From: Lonicera japonica
Taxonomy: Eukaryota > Streptophyta > Magnoliopsida > Dipsacales > Caprifoliaceae
Direction of reading: 5' to 3'
Assembly: GCA_021464415.1 (NCBI GenBank)
Contig: CM038470.1
Location: forward strand, 41,286,099 to 41,350,098
Length of the DNA stretch: 64,000 bases
Below, one piece after another: positions 46,626-58,692 of this stretch (the stretch's first letter is position 1; each line of letters begins with the position of its first letter). The notes beneath the pieces are model-generated. The model had not been told where the DNA came from. It saw only the letters and a program-made list of their open reading frames with translations, and did not search any database. A program made the position numbers and the translations under genes.

Positions 46626-49600
46626 ACTACAAGAAAAAACCTCATATATGACGCTTTGTGAAAAGAAATTTATATGAAATTTATATCAGTTTTAATAAAA
46701 CAGTCACATAAAGTCAAAACATCAATACAAATATGATGGATAGTCACTAAAAGGTCACGATTGTGCGAAGCAAACCAACATTCATGACTGTTACAAGACT
46801 TTGTCATAATTTTTTTTTAACTGTTATAGGAAAATTGTCATAAGAAAAAGTAATTTCATGACGCTAGAAACTAAAACGTAATATCAAGTAATTTTTTTCG
46901 TAATTGTTATAAGATGAAGGTCACCAAAAAATTATATTATTTTTTCACAACTTCTATATGATGTCATTAAATAATTGTTTTTTTTAAAATGATCACAATA
47001 AAAAAAATTGTTATTTAAACTGAAAATTTATTATTAATTCCCTCAAACCATCAGAAAAAAATATAACTTGGTAAATGCTATTTATGTTTCCCTCAAACCT
47101 TTATTCTCACGACCATTGTTATAAACTCCGTAAATTCTATTTTATTTCCTTCAGTAATTTCGCACCACATAGGGTGCTAATACTTCGCACAATCTCCCTC
47201 ACACAGCCTCAATCGACCCACTCACTCTAAATCGCACAAAACCCTCCCATGTACAATAACGTGCAGAGACCCTTCACTCTTCAATTGCCGAAAAAAGCCT
47301 TCCTTCTCCAATCGAGCACATAAACCCTTTCCTCCATCGTTGGCTGCTGGGTAGAAACCTTTCATTCTCCAACTGTAATTGCTGAATATGATGAGGTGAG
47401 TCTTATTTTCAATTGTTAAACTATTTCTTATGCCCAACTATGTCATTAGTTAATATTTGTTCTGATTTATATCTCTTTTGGTCTTTATTATCTTATAAAA
47501 TCATTGATCGGGTATATGATCTTACTGGAATTGGGACCCAAGGGAAACTCTTACAACCTATATTGGAATTTGTTTTTGTAATACTTACGATACTATAACC
47601 AAACTGCTGGTGATATAATTATTTTATCATTTAAGCCATTTATCGGTCCCTCGACAACGGTACATCTCTCTGGCGTGGCTCTCTCTCACTATCTGCACTA
47701 CACAGGTACAATTCCAATCTAATTCTTGTTCGTGATTGGTATTATTAACCTCTTAGTAAGAAGATATACTGTGGCCTTTTCGTCTAGTATAACATGTATT
47801 GTAAAGATCATGGTTGCTTTATCTTTCATTGTGGATCTGAAAGAGGTTAGTCAGATTAAAAATCTCATGGTTTTTCCATTTCTGTGTATTTCCAATTTTG
47901 TGAAAATACCTTAGCTTATTATACAACTAAAAGAATTTGCTGCTGCCTAACTATAGAACTTGCTTATAGGGCAAATGGTTTAGTTTTAGCGGGACATTCC
48001 TGTTGTAAGATGTTTATATCATTATGCTTGTAAAATTATACACATATTTTGGTATTTCAAAATTAGGTGGAATGGAAATTATTGTCTAGAACTAGAAAAT
48101 ACTTGGATTTTTAGTCTAGTACCAGAGGGAAACAAGTTCACTTGTTATTTTGTTTAATTACATTCTATTATATTGGATATAATTAATTTATATGTATTCT
48201 TTGTTGTTCCCTCTCTATCTCTCTCTGTTTCTAATGGGGCTTTAGGCTGTTTTATATTGCTTTTCTCCTGCAAACAACTAATTAATCCCTATAAATTAGC
48301 GTATTTTCTTTTAAATAATTGTAGATATTGCTTTGATGGTCAATTGTTCCTTAATTATATATAAGACTTAATTAATTTTTCATTATTTCATTACTAACTG
48401 CTCATCAAATGTACTCCCTATGTATGATGTTTTGTTTGTTTTAAAAAATATTTACAATCCCTTAAGTTTATAAGATTAATTATGGTGCTGATTTAAGAGA
48501 AATTTTATTTCTTGGTAATTAGCGAATAGATGATATTGTCACTAGTGGCTTGAAGGATGCCCATGTGATGGAGTGAAGGACTGAAAGGTTTTCGCATTTT
48601 CAGATGCATCAATTGTACGATTCTAGTTTATTATTATTTTTGTACTTGTTGTTTGAATTATTATTTTATATATTTTATTTTTAAAAAGGGGAAGGTGTAA
48701 TTCTCTCTTCTTCTTTTTTTTTACCTTTTAAGAACAAAAAAAAAACCCTCTCCACTCCATATAAGATTTCATGGATCCGGGTGGGTACTTTTACCACTAG
48801 ACTAACACACTCAAACTTTCCAGGAGCGACCTGATGCATGATTATGAATTCTACCATATACCTCTGTTTTTGAATTAAGTTATTCTTCATTTGTAAAACT
48901 TGATTCAATAGTAACTGAAAGTGCCTACGTATTATCATATTATTAAACTTTATTTATTTTGTATCTTCTTTATAGGTATAATCCACCGTATCACTTTCAT
49001 CTATATTCTCAGTATATCAAATTGAAAATAACTTATATTTTGCCAATGATTAGGTTGCAATTAAGGTTAATTTAAAAAATATACTAAACTCAAAGTGGGA
49101 CTATCAATTTGAGAACGAGGTAGTAATATACACAAAGTGTGTATATTGTCATACTCACTCAATACCTTCAATGATGCATCTCTTAATTTTAGCATTGCTA
49201 ATTGAGTTATGTAATCAAGTGTAACTAGCTAACCTCTTAGAGTTTGATATAAGAAGCTATTCATATTCTCCTTTACATTTATAAGGACATGGATAGAGTT
49301 CTTTGTTAAGCTTATATGTATTGTCTATTTGCTTTGTATATTCTTTTCCACATTTTTTTATGCATGTATAAAGCCTACTTTAACACAAATTTTTACTCCT
49401 TGTTAATTACTAGTTATGAATTGTCCATTATTCCACTAAATGCAGGTGAACTCCAAAGTGAGCAATCTACGAATTTACTGTTACTTTTATTATGTAGAAG
49501 AGTGTTTTTTTTTTGGTCTTTGCCATGAGTAATCTTCGAATTTACCTATTCTCCATTTCTTGGTCCATTATTTTACTAATTGCAGCTGAAACAAAAATCA

Positions 49601-50913
49601 AACAATCTATTAATTTTACAAAGTGGGCAATCTGCGGTTTGTCCACTGTCCATTTCTTTGTGTATGATAATATATTAATTTTGTTTATTCAAATGTGATC
49701 TCTCTTATGTTCTTACTTAGCTTTTTTATATAAATATTATTTTCAAATTGTTTCACTTCTTTGCATTGGACATTCTTATTGATTTCTTTATAATCACTTC
49801 ATATTATTTTCCTTATATTTGCTGAAAGCAAATTATACATTAATTAACTCATGCTTTGTGCGCCTTTTAGGGACAACTGTGAAGAAAATACTGAGTATCA
49901 TTGAAAATATTATTCGTATAGAAGCTTTTGGTAAAAGAAAATAAGGTACACATATTTCATTACGTAGTTCAGTATGCACTGCCTTTTTATATTTTTTCCC
50001 AATATGAAAATTTAATTTTGATTTCGTGATATAATGACAAAGGCATAATTTTCCTTTTTCTTTATAGGGAATGACACATGTATTCACACTCGCAGCTTTT
50101 GAAATTGCTCTAGACACTATTGGTTATCTATTCTTTTGGTGATATAATAACAAAGCCATCACTTTGACATTGAATTTTTAGTTTTATATATCATTTTTTT
50201 CCTTTTTCAATGTTGGCAGATTGTTTGTAGTGGTATGTTTTAAGGTTAGCTTAGGATTTAGTATCATAATAATTGGGAAGAAGTATTGTATATACTGTCT
50301 TTGATAGTTGTGCATGTATTTAGTTTCTTTTATACTGTGTTTGATAGTTGTGTATGTATTGGATATTGAAATTGTTAAATAGGGATGAATTTATTATATT
50401 TTTTAAATTTTTTTTAAAAAAGGTTTCCATTCATGACAGCTTTCTTTGAACAGTTGTTAATGTACCACCAATATATGACGCTTTTTTTTTTATCTCAAGT
50501 TAAATCCTTATTGTGATGATTGGGATAAAAGCGTAATCATCATAAATTTAAAATGTCAGTTTTAAATATAAAATGACCATTTTTCTAAAAGCGTGCCTTA
50601 ATTAGAAAAAAGTATGACGTTTTTTCAAAGAATAGTATGCCTAAACCAAATGTTTAACTAAAAAAAACCATCATATTAATGATATATACATAACGGTTTT
50701 ATATGGGGGATTAACTATCTACTCGACAACTTTAAAGACAAGTTTGACAAAAGAGACATTTAAGAACTGACTACTCATGACAGTTTTAGGAACCGTAATT
50801 ATTTTATGACGGTAAATGTTATGACGGTTTCAGATTGCACAAAAAACAGTCATTTTTGTACATTAATGACTCTTTTTCACCGTCATAAAAAGGCATTTTT
50901 ATTGGTTTTATTA
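46626..50913. mobile_element. CACTA-like DNA transposon, non-autonomous, copy B
   Basis: It is the collinear partner of 8924-13242. The left end ACTACAAGAAAAAACC has lost the leading C, and the right end reads GGTTTTATTAG. The subterminal TGACGG/CCGTCA words are conserved. No transposase was seen. Confidence 0.6.
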
Positions 50914-50928
50914 GAGAGTACAAGCTAT

Positions 50929-51586
50929 TGTTGGTGGCGTATTTGTGTACTGAATGGAACCAAAGTAAATCCGGCCCAAACTAGTAGAGATGATAATTGG
51001 ATCAAGTTTGATGATTAATCTTACAGCGATCTAGAGTAAGATTTTTTATAGATTTATTCCTCAAGCTCTAATGGCTTCTTTCAGAGAGAGAATCTCCTTT
51101 ACTATCAAGCTTCCTCTTCTATTTATAGATATCTTTCGTACTCCCCAAGCTAGATTAGGTCATAAATAAAATGACTGTAAAGGGTATAACTCATGGTCCT
51201 TGTGATCTTCATATGTTCCTTCCATATGAGGGGAGCTTATTTTTTATAACTAACTTCTTGCACTTTACATGTGTCACCTCGTCATTTGTTCTTGTAGTGA
51301 ACACTTATCATGCTATATTATCACAGGTGTCACTGTCTTATTGGTTGGGACGCCCATGTCGGCATTTTCTCCATTTGTAGACCTGAAAACTTACTTAACT
51401 CGATTATCTCTTACTCGGTGCTTGACTATCCTTTGCTCGCCGTGTTATCATCATTTATTCGATGCATACCTTGCACTACCCCTCATGTTGTTGGACCTTA
51501 TTCATAACCCGTTATACTTTTCACGATATATGGACCTTATTTTGCCTATTCGGCCCATAAGGGAACACTAAAATTATGCCCCCACA
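50929..51586 (-). repeat. 3' LTR of Tat element, copy B
   Basis: In plus orientation it runs from TGTTGGTGG to GCCCCCACA. On the minus strand the adjoining GGGGGGCAAT is the purine tract. Confidence 0.8.
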
Positions 51587-52089
51587 ATTGCCCCCCAAGC
51601 CTTCAAGTCATGCTAGTGTCATGAATTCGGAGGCTTAACTTCTTTCAGAGTAAGTTCTTATACTTAGCCAAATCTTTAGATAATTTTATACCTGCGAGTT
51701 ATCTCTACGTGTCATACCATCGTTGGCTGATTTCGATTGAGTGTTATGAGATGGCTATTAAATCTCATTAACAGAGGGTCACTTTTTACACATCTACCAA
51801 TAAAGTAAGGCGTCTCTTGGAGGGAAATAAAGGAAGAAAAATTTCAAAAAGGTATTTTTCTTCATCTCTAATTTCCATCTCTTCATTTTCTTGATCTCTT
51901 AATCAAATCTTTCGACAGTCGAATTTTTCTTCTGCTTTTCAGTTTATTTCGTCAAATTCGTAGCTCATCCTGTTAATCAATAATCCTTTTTTCTCTGTAA
52001 GATCCTAAATTCTCATCTTTTATTTTCCATTCATTCTTCCAAAAACCCTAGTTTTCATTTTTTCTTGACGTTGTTAACCGCTAATCACC

Positions 52090-54611
52090 ATGAGAGGGAA
52101 ATACGCTCTGAACACTGACGTTGATAAGTCAAAATTCCAAAGAGCTTATATCCCTAATGGGATTTCTTGGAGAGAACCTACATCCCACGAAGATATTTTC
52201 AAGGATATAGAACTAGGTTTACTTCTACCTCCAAATCATAATGAATACCCTATGTACACATCATTCTTTAAAGTCGTTGGTCTAAGAATCCCTTTGGATC
52301 CTTTACTAGTAGAATTTATAAGAAACACCCATTCCCATTTGTGTCAACTAACCTCGAATTTGCTTAGGATTATTTTAGGCACGTCTGAACTGAATAGGCA
52401 TCTTAACCTTGATTTGGGGCTGAAAGAAATCAATTATTGCTATCTCTTAGTTGAGTCTAAAGATAAATGGAACTTGAGGGCTAGACCCCATTCTCCTTCT
52501 ATTGTCGAGGGGCTAGCTTCATCTAATAAGGGAATGTTTGATGATGTAGTTTTTCTGACTAGTAATCTCTAACCTGACCCGGTTAACAAAAACATACCCA
52601 GGCATTTTGGCTCACTTGGTTTGCAACTTTTTTATCATGAACCTTTTTCTTGCCTATCACCTGTTTGATGTTTTGTCTTAATCAATTTTTATTTTGAAGT
52701 TAGTGGAGCAAAAAGGTGTTTCAGCAAACCACTTCTAGACGACCTCAATCTTGACCACTTGAACGCTGTAATTAATTATGATGGACCCAATGATGTAGGG
52801 CCCTCTCATCATCGAAGATTGGCTTACGTTCTTTTGAACTACATTCCCCCATATACCACTTTTTCCAATCGCACTAACATTGTTAAGTGGGTTGGTCCTC
52901 CCCTTTTGGATAAAGAAAAATATGATTTTCTCAGGAATCACGGCATTATCAATTCTTGGGTAGTCCATAAAACTGAAAGAATTCAGCAACGTATTTTAGC
53001 CGGAGAATCTCCCGATTTAGAGTTTCTCGACTATCTTGCCTCCAAGAGCAGAAAGGGCAAAGGTAAGAAAAAAGGGTAAAAGACCTGCCGTTGAAGTAAC
53101 TTCTGATCCCCCAACTGGTCGTCCTCTGTTGCAGACTGAGAATATTGAAGGGGTTATTATTGTCGAACCAAGCACTGCTATTCCAACTTTAAAGAGACGT
53201 GGTGAGGCAATACCAGTTTCTGCCGAGGAAACTGAACAGCAAATTCCTGCAGTTGACGTGTCTGTAGAAGAAAATTTTGAAAAGGTTGAAGAATCTCCAT
53301 TGAGGAGAAGACCCAGGAATGAGAAGCTTGTTTCCGAATCCTCAAATACAGTTATGGCTGGTCGGCGAAGTATTGTTGATTCTCTAAACACCCGACTTTA
53401 CAAAGATAGGGCCTCAATTTCGACAGCCTCTTCTCTAACTGGCATTAACACTCGTGGGAGTTTGGTAGGTCCTTCTAGAAAAAGGAGGAGATTGGTTCGC
53501 GAAAAGACCCCTCCCGCTGAAGTTAGGGATCCCATTGTGGAGGAGGATACTCCTGAAGCTGTCAGAAGTACTGAAGCTTCTGAAAACCTTCATCCTTCGC
53601 CTGAGACAGAGGCACAAGAGTTTGAAAATGTCGAGTACACAGTCAACTCACCCATTTGTCTTGAGGTAACTGAGACAGAAGAGGGTGACCCTCCTGAAGA
53701 AGCCATTCCCGAAGAATTCGTTGTCAGGCCTCGAATTGCTCATGATCAAAGGCCGATTAACATCAAAGACTCTGCTCTGTCCAGCAGTAAAGTTGCTCAT
53801 GCTTTGGCAACAGCCATAATCTTGCCTGAGGATGGCAAGAAACTGAAGTCTATTCCTACCTCTGAGCTTGAGTATAGAGGTTTCTAGTGTCAAGTCGGCA
53901 TAAGTTCCTTTCAATCTTTCTTTGTTGATTATTGTGTTTGCAATAATTTTCTGATTGCCTTTTGCTTCTTGTAGGCAAACCAATATTTCTCCGAGCTGAT
54001 GTCTCGCTACAAACAGAACAAAAAGGACCACAAGGCAAAGGTGGCGAGGCTCAAGAAAGAGACTTCAGAAGCCAAAAAAGAAGCTGATGAAGCCGAAACA
54101 GAAATTGTTGGCATTAGAAGACAACTTTCTTCTTTTCAAGCCGAACATGACATTACAACAAAATCGGCTGAAGAAAATAAGGCCAATTTGGAAGGCTAGA
54201 TATTAGCTCTCTAAGCTCAGATCGTTAAGCTCTAAAATTCTCTTAAACTGGCCCAAAATAGTAAAGCTCAAGCTGTAACTAAAGCCAGAGAAGAAGAGAA
54301 AAGGGCAGTAGAAGCGACAATTGAGGAGCTCAAATCTCGTCATTTCGAAGAGTTAACTAATGTCGAGACAACGGACTATAATGAAGCCTCAAATAAAGCA
54401 GCATCTCAAATTATAAAGATCAAGGACATGTTTTGTAAGGCTGGTTATGAATCTGGCTTTTCCAGTGCTGGATTGTCAAGGGATATGAGGTTTTTGCTAA
54501 GACTGTACTTTGTTCTCCCAATCTGTTCGCTCAGCCTCCCCCAGTTTTTGGGAGGAGCAAGAAGATGATGACGCTACCTAGGATGATGGAAATGGCCAAG
54601 ATCAAACTTGA
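52090..54611 (+). pseudogene. Antisense additional ORF of Tat element, copy B
   Basis: It starts MRGKYALNTDVDK and is open for 160 codons, then continues after a likely intron through NAVINYDGPND to the coiled-coil exon at 53975. Damage differs from copy A. A stop occurs at about 52570, a frame change near 53077 and TAG at about 53886. The donor that reads GCGTAAGT in copy A is GCATAAGT here (about 53899), which abolishes GT. More stops follow at about 54199. Independent decay of the two copies indicates no constraint since duplication. Confidence 0.7.
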
Positions 54612-54931
54612 TCATCTCTTTCTCTTTTTTTTTATTTCTCTGTACTCTTTATTTTTGTCACAACTAATGTAAATGAAATCCTTAATGAAATCCATTTGAC
54701 GAGTATAACTCTCCTTATGCGTGTTATGCCTTAGTTTGTTATATGTTTGCCCCCCAGTTGACCACGTGGCTTTTCAGGAACTGGCCACCTGGCAACTAAT
54801 GAAAAGTTTATTATATATCAGATGCGTTTCTTCGAATGAAAAGAATAATGAATTATGAATTTCTTTTCATATTTCTAGTATATTCATTGCATAGGGACTT
54901 GTGATCTTTTATTCAACTCACATATCCTATG

Positions 54932-54940
54932 TATATATAA
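54932..54940 (+). promoter_or_regulatory. TATA box of the small antisense ORF, copy B
   Basis: TATATATAA lies about 80 bp before the ATG at 55018, at the same spacing as in copy A. Confidence 0.5.
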
Positions 54941-55017
54941 ACCATACTTCTCTTTATTTTATTATATTCATTGTATTAAGCTAAAAACAAAAGTACCAAC
55001 CTCTTCATTTCATTTCA

Positions 55018-55233
55018 ATGGCTGATCCCAACAATGAGTCTGTATCTGATGTTGCCTCTCCTTCTTCTGAGAGAGTAGACATGGCGGAGGTGGCCAATAT
55101 GTTAAAGGCCTTTCTTCGCCTTAAAAAGAAACATCGTCGTCTGAAAATAAGTTACAACCGCCTTGTAGGTCGTTTTCTCCGCCTGAAAGAGCAGTATTCC
55201 GGAGCGGTTGCCAGGCACAAAAGGCTTTTTTAA
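55018..55233 (+). CDS. Small basic antisense ORF inside Tat element, intact (71 aa)
   Basis: The ATG context is CATTTCAATGGCTGA. The product begins acidic and Ser-rich (MADPNNESVSDVASPSS) and becomes strongly Lys/Arg-rich and probably helical (AFLRLKKKHRRLK, FLRLKEQYSGAVARHKRLF). It has no signal peptide or membrane segment. A TATA box about 80 bp upstream is conserved in copy A. It lies plus-strand, opposite to pol, downstream of the larger antisense gene. I recognise no family. A nuclear or nucleic-acid-binding role would fit the charge, but that is inference only. Whether it is expressed is unknown. Confidence 0.5.
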   Translation: MADPNNESVSDVASPSSERVDMAEVANMLKAFLRLKKKHRRLKISYNRLVGRFLRLKEQYSGAVARHKRLF

Positions 55234-55494
55234 AGAAGTGTTTTGATTTGAATTTTATTTTATTTTTGTTGGGCCATGAAGCCCCACCACATGTATTCAT
55301 CTTTTGAATCAATGAAGGATAATTTTGTAGATGTTTTCTGTTATACCAATTCTTCGATTAATTGTAACAGAAAATTTATTTATCATATCACGCAGAGAAC
55401 TTAATTAGTTAATAGATTATTTAACTAATCAATCTGGAACACAGTTGAGTTTAAACAAGTTTGTTTAATTTATCTATTTGATAAAAGTATTATT

Positions 55495-55845
55495 TAGCTC
55501 TTGTTGCTTTGGCCGAGCAAGGTCTTATATGTTGGTACTTTTAGCCGAGTAAAGTTTTGCACTCCTTCCTTTTAATTTTGGCTGCCTTAACCAAGCGAGG
55601 TCCTACACATTTTCATTTTTGCTGCCTTGACTGAGTAAGGTCTTACACCTTTTCATTTTCGCTACCTTGACTAAGCAAGGTCTTACATATTTTCATTTTT
55701 GCTGCCTTGACTGACCAAGGTCTTACGCATTTGCCTTCTGTTTAAGGTCTTGTATTAACTTTGATGCCTTACTAAACAAGGTCTTATACATTTGCGTCTT
55801 ACTACCTTGACTGAGCAAGGTCTTATGCGTTTGCCTTCCGTAAAG
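55495..55845. repeat. Imperfect minisatellite in Tat element, copy B
   Basis: Words such as TGACTGAGCAAGGTCTTA with intervening TTTTCATTTTTGCTGCC recur at about 40-60 bp spacing. It is the counterpart of 18635-18940, with different unit arrangement. Confidence 0.8.
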
Positions 55846-56042
55846 AAGGTCTTTTGATGAAACAATTTTAAGCTCAAATTGGCGAATTTTTGTCTAATTA
55901 CTTCGAAATCAGCTTATACAAAAGTATCCAATTCTTGGATTTACAATTAGTGATAATACATTCTCAAGTTGGCTATATTCCAAGGATTCTGAATTGGTTG
56001 ACCTTCAATGTCTTGCAAATGATAGGATTCGGTTCCGCTGGC

Positions 56043-57029
56043 CTAGGTGACCATATAGGTACCCTCCCAGTTTTGGTGGAGCTTCTTATGGCTAGGTTTG
56101 ACTGTCGTGCCGAGCATCTTCCTTAGAACCAGTTCTCCAACTTTGAATTCTCTTGGTTTGGTATTAGCTTTGCATTGCTTAGCCAAAGTATTTTGATAAC
56201 TCGCCAAATGAATCGCGGTTGCTTCCTTTTTAGATTCGACCAAATCCAATGGTTGATTATTATTTCCATTTTCAACCTGTGTTGTTCTCAAAGTGGGAAA
56301 CCAACTTCCAAAGGGATGATTGCCTCCGTTCCATAGGTCAAAGAATAAGGAGTATCTCTAGTTGATCGGTGTGGGGTTGTTCGAAAAGCCCAGAGCATCG
56401 AATGCAATTATTGTGCCCATTTTCATTTCTTTTCTTCCAATCTCTTCTTCAGTCAATCCAAAATGATTTTATTTGATGCCTCAGCTAATCCATTGCCCTG
56501 GGGATAGGCTACACTAGAAAAGTATTGTTTGATCCCATAGGTGTTATAGAACTCTTCAACCTTTTAATTCTTAAACTACGTCACATTATCAGAAACTAAT
56601 ACTCTAGGAATGTCGAATCTGGTGACAATATTTTTCCATAAAAAGCTTTTAACATTAGATTTGGCTATATTCGCTAAAGGAACTACCTCTATCCATTTCG
56701 AGAAATAATCTGTGCCGACCAAAAGAAATTTTTTATTGCCCAGTGCCCTAGAAAAATGACCAATAATATCCAGCCCCCACATAGCAAATGGCCAAGGGCT
56801 GACGATGGGATAGAGGGTGGCAGCGTGTTGATGGACCATTGGGGAATGTTTCTAACATTTGTCGCATTTCTTCACATATTCCACAGCATATTTCTGCATA
56901 TAGGGCCACCAATAGCCCTGAGATCTAGCCCTGTGAGCCGGAGATCGGCCTCATGTATGGTTGCCGCAACTTCCTTCATGCAATTTGAAAAGAACATTCT
57001 GTACCAGCTTTGGATGAACACATTGAGAT
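56043..57029 (-). pseudogene. Tat integrase fragment, copy B
   Basis: The core begins MWGLDIIGHF (about 56790) and retains TDYFSKWIE, with the catalytic Asp that copy A has lost. It is interrupted near 56576 (VSDNVT then stop). The C-terminal FKVGELVLRKML is at about 56130-56095. Upstream zinc-finger coding is cut by the array at 57035. Confidence 0.8.
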
Positions 57030-57034
57030 AAGGT

Positions 57035-58636
57035 TGTTGACCTTGAAGGTCTTAATCTTATTTTGATAATAACAATAAATCAATCATGTGTAATTTAACA
57101 TGTTCTTGATGTAAGATTATAGATTTCTTATTTGGAAAATCAAGAATAGCATGATTGCTCAAAGGAAATTTGATAAGGATCATTCAATCAATATCCGATC
57201 AAGTCAATGAAGCATTCGACTAAAACCGATCTATCCAAATCAAGATCGTTCAACTACAAGCGTTGGACAAGTCAAAGAAAATCATTCTCGTCACTCACAA
57301 GCTAGCAATGCATTTCATGAAGCACAAAAGATCAAGGATCATATGCTAAAGCTTCAAGGGAAAAGCTTCAAGTGAAGAATCAATTTGAAGAAACAAATCG
57401 AAGCATTCGAAGACTCACCTAGTCGGTAATTGAGTGTTTGCTTAGGATTAATGTAAAGTTTCTTAATTGATTGATTACATAGCTCAAACATAAACTTGCA
57501 TCATTGTTAGATTGATCAAAACCAAGTTTGAATCAAAATCATTTCAAAACATTATTCTTGCAAAAACCGGTTTTGAAATAAATTCATATTAATTTTAAAT
57601 GATCATATTTTAAGCTATAATAAAAATGGGTATCTTAGAAACATATATTTAAGATTCTAAAATCATTAGAATTTTATTTGGAACTAAATTATTAAATTGG
57701 AAAAATATTTTTATTTTTCGTTTAAAATTCGCTCAATTTTTGCCCAGTTTTGATCTAACGGTAAAATGGAGGCCTTCCCGAACTCCGATCATTTTGAAAT
57801 ATTTACAGTAGTTAGAAAATATCTCCTGGCAATTTTGACTAAAATTTGAGCATGATCCAACGGTCCAATTGGGAGAAATTAACAAAACAATTTTGAATTT
57901 TTTTGTCAAAACTAGCTGTTGGAAAGTTTGAAAATGTATACCTTGGAGCCAAAACCTCTCTTAATCATCCCCAACGGCCATATGATTTTGTAAGCTATAA
58001 ATATGATGTCTTAGACATGTTTTAACACACTTGAATCATTCTACAAACTTATTTTACATATATACAAAGTTATTCAAGTATTCAATTCATGTTATTGATC
58101 ATATTCTTCATTTTTTAGCTATATACTTTGATCAATTTTGATATCTCTTAGTGTGAGATTCATTTGTATTTTGTTATACACAAGAGAGATATTGTACATT
58201 GGTGTTAGCCACCAAAACTTATTCAAATCATATTTGTGAGAGGTGTATCTCATAGATTAGCAAGAGGGATTTCTTGTGAAAGTATTGAAGGTGTTTTCAA
58301 TACTTGTAAGAGTGTGTGAGAAGAATACACTTGTAGAGGTTTGATCTTCACCCGGAAGGAGATCGGTTATAGTGGAAATTCTCGGGGAACTAACCGAGCG
58401 CGGAGTAGGGGGAACAAGCCGAACCGTGTGGACAAAAAATCTTCGACTTTGATCGGTTCTATCTTTCTATCCCTTGCTCTACTTTATTGTGCTATTTAGT
58501 TATTGTGTTTAGAATTATCTTTGTTGTTGATTGCTTGATAAATATAGACATCAAATATTTTTAAATCATTTTTAAATTCCGCATTAAGTTTCAAAATCCC
58601 TATTCACCCCCCCTCTAGGGTATTTTCCGACCTACA
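57035..58636 (+). repeat. TR-GAG LTR 1 (1602 bp)
   Basis: It starts TGTTGACCTTGAAGGTC. Its first 35 bases differ at several sites from LTR 2 and LTR 3 (TGTTCACCTTGAAAATC), while the remainder appears almost identical. One A/G difference was noted near 57912. Confidence 0.92.
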
Positions 58637-58638
58637 AT

Positions 58639-58650
58639 TGGTATCAGAGG
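58639..58650 (+). other. Primer-binding site of TR-GAG unit 1
   Basis: TGGTATCAGAGG lies two bases after the LTR, complementary to initiator-Met tRNA. It is repeated at 61758 in unit 2. Confidence 0.88.
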
Positions 58651-58692
58651 TTGTACTCTTGTTTTGATTTAACAATCTTAGAGTTTACGATC

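Larger units (their letters stand above)
22080..57034. repeat. Segmental tandem duplication, copy B
   Basis: This copy is collinear with copy A but expanded by a chromovirus (22529-31648), a MITE-like insertion (32364-32968), a 3.1-kb block with a pararetrovirus relic (33955-37090) and a copia element (40931-45992). It ends inside the Tat integrase region at 57034, where the TR-GAG array starts. Confidence 0.85.
50929..57034 (-). mobile_element. Tat-lineage Ty3/gypsy retrotransposon, copy B (3' part only)
   Basis: It contains the 3' LTR, both antisense genes, the minisatellite and the distal integrase. It stops at about 57034 where the TR-GAG LTR begins, and it is otherwise collinear with 14093-20144. 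No RT or RNase H remains. Confidence 0.85.

Noticed and set aside
58639..58650. tRNA genes at TGGTATCAGAG sites
   Set aside because: These are 12-13 base primer-binding sites next to LTRs, with no cloverleaf around them.
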